Shown here piece after piece: positions 1 to 8,192 of a stretch of DNA of 64,000 nucleotides. A program made the translations under genes and the position numbers. Position 1 is the first letter of the stretch. Each line of letters begins with the position of its first letter. The notes below the pieces were generated by a model. That model saw nothing but the letters and a program-made list of their open reading frames with translations, ran no database searches and was not told where the DNA came from. Source of the DNA: Flavobacterium hydatis (GTDB taxonomy: Bacteria > Bacteroidota > Bacteroidia > Flavobacteriales > Flavobacteriaceae); assembly GCF_000737695.1 (NCBI RefSeq), contig NZ_JPRM01000011.1, positions 21,811 to 85,810 of the forward strand. The letters are read 5' to 3'.

Positions 1-386
1 GCTAATCCTTCTGGACGACGTGCTTTGGTATTAAAAACAGCCCAGAATGTCTCGCTACCAATTATTTTTTTGCCGTTTACATACATTTCTAATGCACGCA
101 CAGAACGTGAGTTTTCAAGACTATTAATCCATGTTTTTACCGTTACTACATCTTGCCATTTAGGCAAAGCAGTAACTTCTACACGCATTCGGCTTAAAAC
201 CCAAGCTTGGTCGAATTCTTGCATATCTGTAAAACTAATTCCTCCAACTTCTGAGTGGGCTGCGGCTGTTAGTTGTAAAAGATTGCACATATCGGTATAT
301 TTCAAATATCCATTTGGGGTACATTGTGTAAAGTTGATTTCCCAGTCTTTGCTTAATACAGACGTGAAATTTGGTGAGATTGGCAT
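1..386 (-). CDS. acyl-ACP thioesterase (partial, C-terminus outside window)
   Basis: Reading the reverse strand from the ATG at 386 gives an open frame to the window edge that starts MPISPNFTSV. The first 128 residues resemble the N-terminal hot-dog domain of acyl-ACP thioesterases of the FatA type (Pfam PF01643): an early block around W15 and N18, then NLLQLTAAAHSE, then an AWVLSRMRVE segment. The family releases fatty acids from acyl carrier protein in the cytoplasm. It lies 12 bases downstream of miaA on the same strand, so the two are probably co-transcribed. The C-terminal half is missing, so the active site cannot be checked. The plus-strand frame over the same bases has no family resemblance. 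Confidence 0.78.
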   Translation of the reverse strand, partial: MPISPNFTSVLSKDWEINFTQCTPNGYLKYTDMCNLLQLTAAAHSEVGGISFTDMQEFDQAWVLSRMRVEVTALPKWQDVVTVKTWINSLENSRSVRALEMYVNGKKIIGSETFWAVFNTKARRPEGL

Positions 387-398
387 GAGTCCTTTATC

Positions 399-1322
399 TT
401 ATTTTTTTATACTTTCTTCGATGAAGTTTATTATCTCATTTTTTGGAGTGAGATAATCAAACCACTTTGTGTTTTCATTACGCTTAAACCAAGTTAACTG
501 ACGTTTTGAAAAGCGTCGGGTGTTTTTCTTGATTTCTTCGATTGCAAATGGCAACGTAAATTCTTCATCAAAATAACTGAATAATTCTCGATATCCCACC
601 GTTTGTAGCGCATTTAACGCTTTATTAGGATAGAGTCCTTGTGCTTCGTCTAGTAAGCCTTGGTTAATCATGATATCGACGCGTTGGTTTATTCGGTCGT
701 AAATTACAGCTCTGTCGGCTTCTAAACCAATAAGAATAGGAGTGAAGTTTCGATTGTTCTTTTTCTGGTTTAGGAAAGAAGAATAAGGTTTTCCTGTACC
801 TAAGCATACTTCGACAAAACGCATCATTCGTTGCGGGTTTTGCAGCGTTTGCGGATTTTCGATTGTTAGTTTATCGTAGTAAGCAGTGTCTAGTTGCTGT
901 AATTGTTCTTGTAAATAGGTAATACCGTTTTGTTCGTATTCTTGTGCTATTTGCTCGCGTATTGTAGCATCTATTTCGGGAAATTCATCAAATCCTTTTA
1001 GTACTGCATCTACATACAATCCTGAACCACCTACAAGGATTACATAATCATTGTGTTGGAATAGTTCTGCTAGTTTGGTTATAGCTTCTTTTTCGTAATC
1101 GCCTACAGTATAGTTTTCGAAGATGGATATATTCTGGATAAAATGATGTTTTGCGGCTTGTAATTCGTCTTGATTGGGTACAGCTGTACCAATTGTCATT
1201 TCTTTGAAAAACTGACGGCTATCGCATGATATTATCTCACATTTAAAATGTTGTGCTAACGCGATGCTTAAGGTTGTTTTACCTATAGCTGTTGGTCCGA
1301 CGATGGTGATTAAGTATTTCAT
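399..1322 (-). CDS. miaA: tRNA dimethylallyltransferase MiaA
   Basis: MiaA transfers a dimethylallyl group to N6 of A37 in tRNAs that read UNN codons, in the cytoplasm. The 307-residue length is normal. The P-loop GPTAIGKT is at residues 9-16, followed by the DSRQ substrate-binding motif at 34-37 and the GTAVP segment at 45-49. Near the C-terminus are GYREL and the RRFSKRQLTWFKR stretch typical of the family. The start at 1322 places the P-loop at the usual distance from the N-terminus. The thioesterase follows 12 bases downstream. The tRNA hydroxylase MiaE, which acts on a later product of this modification, is encoded at 44438. Confidence 0.96.
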   Translation of the reverse strand: MKYLITIVGPTAIGKTTLSIALAQHFKCEIISCDSRQFFKEMTIGTAVPNQDELQAAKHHFIQNISIFENYTVGDYEKEAITKLAELFQHNDYVILVGGSGLYVDAVLKGFDEFPEIDATIREQIAQEYEQNGITYLQEQLQQLDTAYYDKLTIENPQTLQNPQRMMRFVEVCLGTGKPYSSFLNQKKNNRNFTPILIGLEADRAVIYDRINQRVDIMINQGLLDEAQGLYPNKALNALQTVGYRELFSYFDEEFTLPFAIEEIKKNTRRFSKRQLTWFKRNENTKWFDYLTPKNEIINFIEESIKK

Positions 1323-1428
1323 ATTTTTTAGCCCAGATGGAAATGAAAACCCCGGACGTATATTTGTTTATTTTTTTTGGTATAAAAGAGCGACTTTACG
1401 AAGCTCCTTTTTTGCCTTAAAAAAATTG

Positions 1429-1436
1429 CAAATATA
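1429..1436 (-). promoter_or_regulatory. -7 promoter element for miaA
   Basis: On the reverse strand this reads TATATTTG, a full match to the Bacteroidota -7 consensus TAnnTTTG. Transcription would start near 1422, about 100 bases before miaA. Between that point and the gene, 1388-1414 can form an imperfect hairpin (GGAGC with GCTC) followed by a short T run. This could be the end of the upstream ion-channel transcript. The call rests on consensus match only. Confidence 0.5.
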
Positions 1437-1476
1437 AGGAGGAGTTGTAATGTACAGCTGGAAATGGCTTCATAAA

Positions 1477-2316
1477 TTAATTATCGGGTAATGTCTCGCC
1501 ACATTCGTAGCAATATTTTGCATTATCAAAATGGACTTGTGAGTTGCATTTTGTGCATTTCTTTTTAGTGCTGATAGAATTGTTTTTTAGGCTGCTTTTT
1601 GCAAATTCAGCAGTTACGATTCCTGTAGGAACGGCAATAATTCCGTAACCCATTATCATTACTAACGAGGCTAAAAATTGTCCTAATGGCGAGGCTGGTG
1701 AGATATCGCCATAACCTACGGTTGTTAGGGTTACGATAGCCCAGTAAATACCCATAGGAATGCTGGTAAAACCGCTTTCTTTGCCTTCGACTACGTACAT
1801 TAAGGAGCCAATAATTATGGCGCTAATTACTACGAAATAGATAAAAACTAAGATTTTTTCTTTACTAGCTTCCATCGCTTCCCGCAGCTGTAAGGATTGT
1901 TGGGAGATTTGTGGTATATGCAAAATCTTGAACAATCGGAAGAATCGTAAAACTCTTACGATGGTTAAAACATTTGTGGCTGGGAAAAATATCGATAAAT
2001 ACATGGGTAATATCGCCATTAAATCGATAATTCCGTAAAAGCTAAATACGTATTTTACAGGTTTTTGTATCGAAATAACACGCAGAATAAACTCTATTGT
2101 AAAGAATACTGTGATTATCCACTCGCAAATAAGAAGTTGTGTATGGTATTTTTGATTGATTCCCTCTACGGTATCCATCATGACCAATAATACGCTTAAT
2201 AAAATAAGTCCTAAAAGTACCAAATCGAATAAGCGTCCTAAAACGGTATTAGTACCATAAAGGATGATTTGGGTTTTTTGCCTAAAAAGGTCGTATTTTG
2301 ATTTAATTCTTGTCAT
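1477..2316 (-). CDS. voltage-gated-type potassium channel with C-terminal zinc ribbon
   Basis: This 279-residue inner-membrane protein has the six-helix plan of voltage-gated potassium channels. The hydrophobic helices run from about residue 28 to 235. An Arg-rich S4-like helix spans 117-133 (arginines 121, 124 and 127, K130). The selectivity filter TVGYGD is at 199-204. After the last helix, C254, C257, C269 and C272 form two CxxC pairs, a zinc-ribbon pattern not found in most channels. Ion transport by tetramers is the family role; what opens this one cannot be told from the sequence. It stands alone between miaA and the nuclease gene. Confidence 0.88.
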   Translation of the reverse strand: MTRIKSKYDLFRQKTQIILYGTNTVLGRLFDLVLLGLILLSVLLVMMDTVEGINQKYHTQLLICEWIITVFFTIEFILRVISIQKPVKYVFSFYGIIDLMAILPMYLSIFFPATNVLTIVRVLRFFRLFKILHIPQISQQSLQLREAMEASKEKILVFIYFVVISAIIIGSLMYVVEGKESGFTSIPMGIYWAIVTLTTVGYGDISPASPLGQFLASLVMIMGYGIIAVPTGIVTAEFAKSSLKNNSISTKKKCTKCNSQVHFDNAKYCYECGETLPDN

Positions 2317-2346
2317 ATCTGCGAAGATACTGAAAGTTAATATGTA

Positions 2347-3708
2347 TTAAAAATGAATTACTTTTAATGATTTACTTTTTCTCATGTAATTCTGAATTAT
2401 ACTTTTGGCATCGCGATTGTTTTGCATCGGGATTATAATATTTTTCAGAATTTCGATGTTGGTAATCTGATAATTTAAATCATAAAAAGCATAACCTTTA
2501 TAAACGCCATTTTCTATTAATATTGCGCTGCGCTCGTTTATAGTTCGGCCACGATCTATTAAAATCATGTTTTTGTTTTCGAAACTATAATCGGTAATAA
2601 AATTTTGAACTCTCGCATTATATTCTTCGGGAGTAACTTCTCCTATACAAGCGCCGTCACATTCTTTTATTTTATATTGAAAACATTCTTTTTTGGTTTG
2701 ATACAAACCAGTAAGTTTTTGGCACAATTTGTATTTATCGGTGATAAAAAATAGTGCATTTTTTCCTTCTTGCAGGCTTCCGTAGGATGTAATTTCTTTT
2801 TTACGTCCGTCGGTTTTCTGAAGTTTTAAGTTTAAATATCCTTTTTTATCTTTTTCGGCATATAAGGAAAGCGGAAATATAGTTTTTTTCTGCGAACGAT
2901 TGTATTTGGGTTTGTTGACTTTTATTTCTTCGCTTTCTTTTAAAAGTGCAATAAGTTCGCTTCCGGTTTCTTCATAAGTTACAGTAAATACTTCGGCTTG
3001 TATTTTTTTGCTTTTGATATTTGTTCCTGTAAAATGCTGATTGATGCGTTTTTTTATATTTCGGCTTTTGCCAATGTATATTAAACTTCCGTTTTCGTTA
3101 TGAATGTAATATACACCTGTTTTTGTTGGTGCTTGAGCTACGAGATCTAATAATTTTGGCGCAATCCCTTTTTCGACTTCGAGTTTTATGAAATCTTTTA
3201 TGATTGTTTTCTCAGTATCTTTTTCCAGTAGCATTTTAAACAACTTTACCGTTGCCATGGCATCGCCATTGGCGCGGTGTCTGTCGGCCATTGGGATTCC
3301 GAGTGCGCGAACTAGTTTTCCTAAACTATAGGAAGGTTGCTCGGGAATTAATTTTTTGGCAAGTTCTACTGTACAAAGGGTTTTAGCTTCGAAATCATAA
3401 CCTAAACGACGAAATTCGGTGCGTAAGATTCTGTAGTCAAAAGACGCATTATGTGCAACGATAACACAATCTGAAGTGATTTCGATAATTCGTTTAGCAA
3501 CTTCAAAAAATTTTGGAGCCGAACGTAACATTGCATTGCTAATACCCGTAAGTTTTACTACAAATGGCTGAATAGGAATTTCAGGATTCACCAGACTAAT
3601 GAATTGGTCGATTACCTCATGACCATCAAATTTATAGATAGCAATTTCGGTAATTCCTTCTTCATTAAACTGTCCTCCAGTTGTTTCTATGTCTAGTATT
3701 GCGTACAT
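2347..3708 (-). CDS. DnaQ-like DEDDh exonuclease fused to UvrC-type GIY-YIG nuclease
   Basis: The protein joins two nuclease folds. Residues 1-165 are a DEDDh 3'-5' exonuclease with D6 and E8 (LDIETTG), D91 (NASFDYR), and H144 and D149. Residues 198-270 are a GIY-YIG domain like the N-terminal half of UvrC or Cho, with GVYYI, YIGKS, R217 and E251. C329, C342, C350 and C354 follow with spacing x12, x7, x3, close to the iron-sulfur cysteines of UvrC. I start at the ATG at 3708 (453 residues); an upstream TTG at 3726 would add six residues. Such fusions are usually annotated as exonuclease or polymerase III epsilon-like proteins. A role in DNA repair is likely, but its substrate is unknown. Confidence 0.87.
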   Translation of the reverse strand: MYAILDIETTGGQFNEEGITEIAIYKFDGHEVIDQFISLVNPEIPIQPFVVKLTGISNAMLRSAPKFFEVAKRIIEITSDCVIVAHNASFDYRILRTEFRRLGYDFEAKTLCTVELAKKLIPEQPSYSLGKLVRALGIPMADRHRANGDAMATVKLFKMLLEKDTEKTIIKDFIKLEVEKGIAPKLLDLVAQAPTKTGVYYIHNENGSLIYIGKSRNIKKRINQHFTGTNIKSKKIQAEVFTVTYEETGSELIALLKESEEIKVNKPKYNRSQKKTIFPLSLYAEKDKKGYLNLKLQKTDGRKKEITSYGSLQEGKNALFFITDKYKLCQKLTGLYQTKKECFQYKIKECDGACIGEVTPEEYNARVQNFITDYSFENKNMILIDRGRTINERSAILIENGVYKGYAFYDLNYQITNIEILKNIIIPMQNNRDAKSIIQNYMRKSKSLKVIHF

Positions 3709-3720
3709 TATCAATGTCAA

Positions 3721-3739
3721 TTTCAAAAATCAATTTCAA
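3721..3739. repeat. left arm of inverted repeat around the four-helix-bundle gene
   Basis: TTTCAAAAATCAATTTCAA matches the reverse complement of 4161-4179 at 18 of 19 positions. The arms enclose the four-helix-bundle gene with little else between them. A second, inner, perfect 12-base inverted repeat (3747-3758 with 3784-3795, GTCAATAACAAT) lies at the 3' end of that gene and would form a hairpin with a 25-base loop across the stop codon. The sequence is TCAAT-rich, so chance similarity is easier than in normal DNA. Confidence 0.7.
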
Positions 3740-3787
3740 TATCAAAGTCAATAACAATTATTAAAATTACTATTGGCATTGTGATTG

Positions 3788-4141
3788 TTATTGACTGTTT
3801 TTATTTATTATCATTTTTGATGAAATTGCAATAAGTTGTTCTACTTCAATTAGAAGTTTGTTTCTTTTATCGTTATCACCTTCTTTAATATAATTCAGAA
3901 TTTTTAATGAGTTTCTTGATTCTTTCAACTCTTTTGCTACTAATGAAACTTTAAAAATAAAGTCTTTATTAGTAATTGTAGCTTGGGCTTCTCCAAAATT
4001 TAAGGAGGCACTTCCTGATGATCTGATTAATTGATTTTTATAATATTCATTTTCAAATAATTTATCCAATTGCCTTGTAAAGAAAATACATTCTCCTGCA
4101 AAACGAACTAATCTATCTTCAAAATTGAATATTTTTTCCAT
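3788..4141 (-). CDS. four-helix-bundle protein (23S rRNA intervening-sequence protein family)
   Basis: This 117-residue protein is predicted to be almost wholly helical and matches the four-helix-bundle family first described from intervening sequences of bacterial 23S rRNA (TIGR02436). Landmarks are the opening NFEDRLVRFA, the central IRSSGSASLNFGEAQ and the later KELKESRNSLKIL. Members are thought to bind nucleic acid, and a related protein (Avd) works in diversity-generating retroelements. There is no rRNA and no reverse transcriptase here, so this is a free-standing copy. It sits between inverted repeats (3721-3739 and 4161-4179) in the gap between two unrelated housekeeping genes, which suggests it arrived as a small element. 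Its function is unknown. Confidence 0.88.
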   Translation of the reverse strand: MEKIFNFEDRLVRFAGECIFFTRQLDKLFENEYYKNQLIRSSGSASLNFGEAQATITNKDFIFKVSLVAKELKESRNSLKILNYIKEGDNDKRNKLLIEVEQLIAISSKMIINKNSQ

Positions 4142-4160
4142 TAAGCATTGATTTTTGCAA

Positions 4161-4179
4161 TTGATATTGATTTTTGAAA
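4161..4179. repeat. right arm of inverted repeat around the four-helix-bundle gene
   Basis: TTGATATTGATTTTTGAAA is the inverted partner of 3721-3739, with one mismatch. It lies between the start of the four-helix-bundle gene (4141) and the stop of the YggS gene (4181), so the right end of the unit abuts the neighbouring coding region. Confidence 0.7.
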
Positions 4180-4180
4180 T

Positions 4181-4843
4181 CTATCGTCCTCCAAATATAC
4201 TACTTCCAATTCGAACCATGGTACTACCACATTCTATTGCAAGTTGGTAATCTCCAGACATTCCCATTGAAACAGTATTTAGGTTACAATTTACAGTTTT
4301 TGTAGCTTGTAAAGAGTCAAAAATAGACTTTAAATGTGTGAATTCTTTTTTTATCTGGTTTTGATTTTCGGTAAAAGTTGCCATTCCCATTAAACCCAAA
4401 ATTTGGATATTTTTCAGATTATGAAAATCTTCTGAAGCTAGGAGTAATGCAAGTTCTTTTTCGTCAAGGCCAAATTTTGTTTCTTCTTCGGCAATATGTA
4501 TTTGAAGCAGGCAATCAATAACGCGGTTATTCTTTAGTGCTTGTTTGTCTATTTCCTGTAATAATTTTAAACTATCTACGCCATGAATTAAGCTTACAAA
4601 CGGTGCCATAAATTTTACTTTATTCGTTTGTACGTGCCCAATCATGTGCCATTGGATGTCTTTTGGCATTTCTTCCCATTTATCTGTCATTTCCTGGATT
4701 TTATTTTCTCCAAAAATGCGTTGACCAGCTTCGTAGGCTTCCATTAAATCAGTAACTGGTTTGGTTTTAGAAACCGCAACAAGGGTTACATGTTCTGGAA
4801 TAGTCGATTTTATCTGGACTAAGTTTTGCTTTATTGAATTCAT
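4181..4843 (-). CDS. YggS family pyridoxal phosphate homeostasis protein
   Basis: This is a cytoplasmic, single-domain PLP-binding protein of the YggS/PROSC family, with the fold of the alanine racemase N-terminal barrel. K26 in AVSKTKP is the expected PLP lysine. FGENKIQEM, WHMIGHVQTNK, the GLMGMAT stretch and the C-terminal GMSGDYQLAIECGSTMVRIG are all family signatures. The 220-residue length is normal. Family members buffer free PLP and affect amino-acid pools rather than catalysing a known reaction. The upstream hypothetical gene ends in an ATGA overlap with its start codon, so the two are translationally linked. Confidence 0.93.
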   Translation of the reverse strand: MNSIKQNLVQIKSTIPEHVTLVAVSKTKPVTDLMEAYEAGQRIFGENKIQEMTDKWEEMPKDIQWHMIGHVQTNKVKFMAPFVSLIHGVDSLKLLQEIDKQALKNNRVIDCLLQIHIAEEETKFGLDEKELALLLASEDFHNLKNIQILGLMGMATFTENQNQIKKEFTHLKSIFDSLQATKTVNCNLNTVSMGMSGDYQLAIECGSTMVRIGSSIFGGR

Positions 4844-5427
4844 TTTTTATTGTAAATCTTAAGTATGTCCTTATTTTTATTGATAATCCAATATTTATAA
4901 TCAAATAAAAAGACAGTTTTAATGACTTTTATTTTGTTTAATTCTGAAATGCTAATATTGAGTGAGTCAGATGTTTCCTTTTTTTTATTTTCGCTTCTGG
5001 TGATTTTTACTTTTACATAACTAAGCGTATCTGCTAAATAATAAAATTGCCCATTTATAATCTCAGAATTTGAGTTTTTATAATTAATCTTCTCACGATA
5101 GTTCGCTTTTATTAGTTTCAAATATTTATCAGAATCATATTTTTTTTGTTCTGCATTTGACAACTTATTATAGTTTACTTTGTTAAAATCAAGTGTGTAA
5201 AGACTATAGGTGAAACTTCCATTTCCATTGATTACTGTTCTGTCTTTTTTGGATTTACTTTCTACTTTAGAATTTATTTTTCCTCCTGAAGAGATATATG
5301 GTCCATTTGTGCTAGAGATGCTATCAATTTCATTTGTTGTAAATAGTTTATCAGAATCTATTTTTATGTTTTGAGAAATACAAATTGCTGTTGCAAAATG
5401 AACAAAAAATAAAAGTAGATTCTTCAT
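4840..5427 (-). CDS. exported protein of unknown function
   Basis: I do not recognise a family. The 195-residue product starts with a short hydrophobic signal peptide (MKNLLLFFVHFATAICISQN) with likely cleavage before residue 20, so it should be exported. The rest is hydrophilic, Lys, Asn and Ser-rich, with alternating hydrophobic stretches that suggest beta strands (for example FLFDYKYWIINK). There is no lipobox cysteine and no transmembrane helix. Its TGA overlaps the YggS ATG, and 3-hydroxybutyryl-CoA dehydrogenase ends 3 bases upstream of its start codon, so all three look like one transcript. Confidence 0.75.
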   Translation of the reverse strand: MKNLLLFFVHFATAICISQNIKIDSDKLFTTNEIDSISSTNGPYISSGGKINSKVESKSKKDRTVINGNGSFTYSLYTLDFNKVNYNKLSNAEQKKYDSDKYLKLIKANYREKINYKNSNSEIINGQFYYLADTLSYVKVKITRSENKKKETSDSLNISISELNKIKVIKTVFLFDYKYWIINKNKDILKIYNKK

Positions 5428-5430
5428 ATT

Positions 5431-6318
5431 TTAAATAAATTGCTTCGAAATTTTCTCTGCTTTTTTGCTTTCACTGTAATCATAGAATCCTTCGCCAGAT
5501 TTCACTCCTAATTTTCCTGCGCGTACCATATTTACTAATAATGGACATGGAGCGTATTTAGGATTTTTGAAACCGTCGTACATTACATTTAAAATGGCCA
5601 AACATACGTCAAGACCAATAAAATCTGCTAATTGTAATGGTCCCATTGGGTGTCCCATTCCTAGTTTCATTACAGTATCTATTTCGTAAACGCCAGCAAC
5701 TTTATTATATAACGTTTCGATTGCTTCGTTTAGCATAGGCATTAAAATTCTGTTTGCCACAAAACCTGGGTAATCGTTTACTTCAACTGGAGTTTTACCT
5801 AATTTTACAGATAAGTCCATGATGATTTTGGTAACTTCATCGCTAGTATTGTATCCGCGAATAATTTCTACCAATTTCATAATTGGCACAGGATTCATAA
5901 AGTGCATCCCGATAACACGCTCTGGATGTGCTACAACAGCTCCGATTTGTGTTATAGAAATAGACGAAGTATTAGTAGCTAAAATAGTATTGTGCGAACA
6001 AGCTTCGTTTAATTGTTTGAAAATATTTAGTTTTAAATCAATGTTTTCGGTAGCAGCTTCTACAACTAAATCTACTCCTACAACACCATCTTTAATATCG
6101 GTATAAGTAATAATATTAGTTATTGTTTTAGCTTTTTCTTCTTCAGTAATACTTCCTTTTGCAAGCATTCTGTCTAGATTAGCGGCAATTGTTGCCATTC
6201 CTTTATCTAATGATTTTTCGGAAACATCTATTAGTTTTACTACAAAACCACTTTGTGCAAACGTATGAGCGATTCCGTTACCCATTGTTCCTGCACCGAT
6301 TACAGCTATTGTTTTCAT
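5431..6318 (-). CDS. 3-hydroxybutyryl-CoA dehydrogenase
   Basis: This NAD(P)-dependent oxidoreductase interconverts 3-hydroxyacyl-CoA and acetoacetyl-CoA-type products in the cytoplasm. The N-terminal Rossmann fold has GAGTMGNG at 8-15. The active-site block has E87, the ATNTSSISI stretch and H139 in MHFMNPVP. The C-terminal helical domain carries PGFVANRI and the GHPMGPLQLADFIGLD motif. At 295 residues it is the single-function short form, not the fused fatty-acid oxidation protein. It leads a probable three-gene transcript with the exported protein and YggS. Whether it serves butanoate, phenylacetate or fatty-acid breakdown cannot be decided here. Confidence 0.92.
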   Translation of the reverse strand: MKTIAVIGAGTMGNGIAHTFAQSGFVVKLIDVSEKSLDKGMATIAANLDRMLAKGSITEEEKAKTITNIITYTDIKDGVVGVDLVVEAATENIDLKLNIFKQLNEACSHNTILATNTSSISITQIGAVVAHPERVIGMHFMNPVPIMKLVEIIRGYNTSDEVTKIIMDLSVKLGKTPVEVNDYPGFVANRILMPMLNEAIETLYNKVAGVYEIDTVMKLGMGHPMGPLQLADFIGLDVCLAILNVMYDGFKNPKYAPCPLLVNMVRAGKLGVKSGEGFYDYSESKKAEKISKQFI

Positions 6319-6405
6319 ATTGTTTAAGTACTATATTTTATAATTTTAGCCACAAACTCACAAATTAATTCGTGAATTTATGGCTAACTTTTTTTTTAGA
6401 TTATT

Positions 6406-7371
6406 TTATTTGTTAAAACAGTCAATAATTTGGTAAGCTACTCTTAAAGCATCTGTTGCTTGTTCTAGAGTTACAACTGGAGCTGTATTTGTATTGATTG
6501 CATTTGCAAAAGACTCTAATTCATCAAGAATTGCGTTGTTTTGCTCTACATCTGGATTTGTAAAATAAATTTGTTTTTTTACTCCTTCTGCATTTTGCAA
6601 AATCATATCAAAATCTCCTGGAATTTCAGGCGCATCTTTCATACGAACAACCTCACATTTTTTTTCTAAAAAGTCAACTGAAATATAAGCGTCTCTCTGG
6701 AAAAAACGTGTTTTACGCATGTTTTTCATCGAAATTCTGCTTGCAGTTAAATTTGCAACACAACCATTTTCGAATTCAATTCGAGCATTGGCAATATCTG
6801 GAGTGTCACTAATTACTGAAACTCCACTGGCATTAATGCTTTTTACTTTAGATTTTACAACACTTAAAATTGCGTCGATATCATGAATCATCAAATCTAA
6901 AACTACAGGAACATCTGTACCACGAGGATTAAATTCGGCTAAACGATGTGTTTCTATAAACATCGGATTTTCAATCATATTTTTTGTTGCTGTGAATGCT
7001 GGATTAAAGCGTTCAACATGACCAACTTGACCTTTTACGTTATATTCTTTTGCTAAAGCAATAATTTCTTCAGCTTCTTCAACAGTATTCGAAATGGGTT
7101 TTTCGATAAATATATGTTTTCCTGATTTTATGGCAACTTTGGCACATTTATAATGTGATAATGTTGGGGTTACAATATCAATTACGTCTACAGCATGTAT
7201 TAATTTGGCAATTGTATTGAAATTTTTATAACCGAATTCTTTGGAAATTTTCTCGGCGTTTTCTTGATTTTGGTCATAAAAACCAACTAATTCATATTTA
7301 TCAGATTGTTGTAATAAACGTAAATGTATTTTACCTAAGTGACCAGCACCTAAAACTCCTACTTTTAACAT
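6406..7371 (-). CDS. Gfo/Idh/MocA family oxidoreductase
   Basis: A 321-residue NAD(P)-dependent dehydrogenase. The Rossmann nucleotide-binding motif GAGHLGK is at residues 8-14. EKP at 90-92 is the conserved family lysine motif, and GHVERFNPAF follows. The middle FNPRGTDVPVVLDLMIHDID segment, including the H-D pair, matches the substrate domain of the Gfo/Idh/MocA family. Members act on sugars, inositols or related compounds; the substrate here is not evident. It has no co-directed close neighbour, since hbd begins 87 bases further on. Confidence 0.9.
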   Translation of the reverse strand: MLKVGVLGAGHLGKIHLRLLQQSDKYELVGFYDQNQENAEKISKEFGYKNFNTIAKLIHAVDVIDIVTPTLSHYKCAKVAIKSGKHIFIEKPISNTVEEAEEIIALAKEYNVKGQVGHVERFNPAFTATKNMIENPMFIETHRLAEFNPRGTDVPVVLDLMIHDIDAILSVVKSKVKSINASGVSVISDTPDIANARIEFENGCVANLTASRISMKNMRKTRFFQRDAYISVDFLEKKCEVVRMKDAPEIPGDFDMILQNAEGVKKQIYFTNPDVEQNNAILDELESFANAINTNTAPVVTLEQATDALRVAYQIIDCFNK

Positions 7372-7387
7372 GAGAATGTATTTTTAA

Positions 7388-7395
7388 CAAAAATA
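7388..7395 (-). promoter_or_regulatory. -7 promoter element for the Gfo/Idh gene
   Basis: The reverse strand reads TATTTTTG, matching TAnnTTTG. The expected start of transcription, near 7382, lies about ten bases before the start codon at 7371, giving a very short leader. Support is by consensus and position only. Confidence 0.45.
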
Positions 7396-7514
7396 TAATT
7401 TATTTGTTGAAAGTGAAAGTGAATGCTTTAAAGTTTTAGTAATTTAATATTTAAGAATCAATATTTGAATTACTATTTACTTTCTTATTTTTACCAAAAT
7501 TAAAAGAACAAACA

Positions 7515-8156
7515 TTGAAAGACACTGCCAAACATCAAGGACTTCGGAATCAATTAGTAAGCACTTTGCAACAAAAGGGAATTACCGATAAAGCTGTTTT
7601 GGAAGCGATAAAAAAAATCCCAAGACACCTTTTTTTGAACTCTAGCTTTGAAGATTATGCTTATCAGGACAAGGCTTTCCCGATTGGTGCGGGGCAAACT
7701 ATTTCTCAACCTTACACTGTTGCGTTTCAATCGCAGCTTTTAGAAGTTAAAAAAGATCATAAAGTATTAGAAATTGGTACTGGGTCAGGATATCAAACAG
7801 CAGTATTATATATGTTGGGAGCCAAGGTATTTAGTGTCGAAAGACAAAATGAGCTTTTTAAAACAACATCTGTTTTATTTCCTAAATTAGGAATTCGTCC
7901 GAAACACCTTTCATTTGGAGATGGTTATAAAGGATTGCCTACTTATGCGCCATTTGATAGTATAATTGTAACTGCTGGTGCGCCATTTATTCCGCAACCA
8001 TTAATGGCACAGTTAAAAATAGGAGGAAGGTTAGTCATTCCGCTAGGAGAAGACGTTCAGATTATGACGTTATTAATTCGTAAAAACGAAACACAATTTG
8101 AAAAACATGAGTTTGGAGAATTTAGATTCGTTCCTTTATTAGAAGATAAAAACTAA
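7515..8156 (+). CDS. pcm: protein-L-isoaspartate O-methyltransferase
   Basis: Pcm methylates isoaspartyl residues in damaged proteins using S-adenosylmethionine, starting their repair. The 213-residue protein has the IPRHLF block at 35-40, GQTISQPYTVA at 60-70, the SAM-binding EIGTGSGYQTA at 86-96 and a C-terminal GGRLVIPLG. No ATG is available before the conserved region, so translation most likely starts at the TTG at 7515, which gives the usual N-terminus (DTAKHQGLRNQLV). The gene is alone on its strand, divergent from the Gfo/Idh gene. The TTG start may keep its expression low. Confidence 0.95.
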   Translation: MKDTAKHQGLRNQLVSTLQQKGITDKAVLEAIKKIPRHLFLNSSFEDYAYQDKAFPIGAGQTISQPYTVAFQSQLLEVKKDHKVLEIGTGSGYQTAVLYMLGAKVFSVERQNELFKTTSVLFPKLGIRPKHLSFGDGYKGLPTYAPFDSIIVTAGAPFIPQPLMAQLKIGGRLVIPLGEDVQIMTLLIRKNETQFEKHEFGEFRFVPLLEDKN

Positions 8157-8192
8157 AATATTTTTTGGTGTTGTTAACCAAAGAATAAAGAA

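Noticed and set aside
25..456. Plus-strand frame of 143 codons at the window start
   Set aside because: It lies over the reverse-strand thioesterase and the end of miaA, has no family resemblance, and those reverse-strand frames are well supported.
3721..4179. Diversity-generating retroelement or 23S rRNA insertion
   Set aside because: No reverse transcriptase, variable repeat or rRNA sequence lies near the four-helix-bundle gene.
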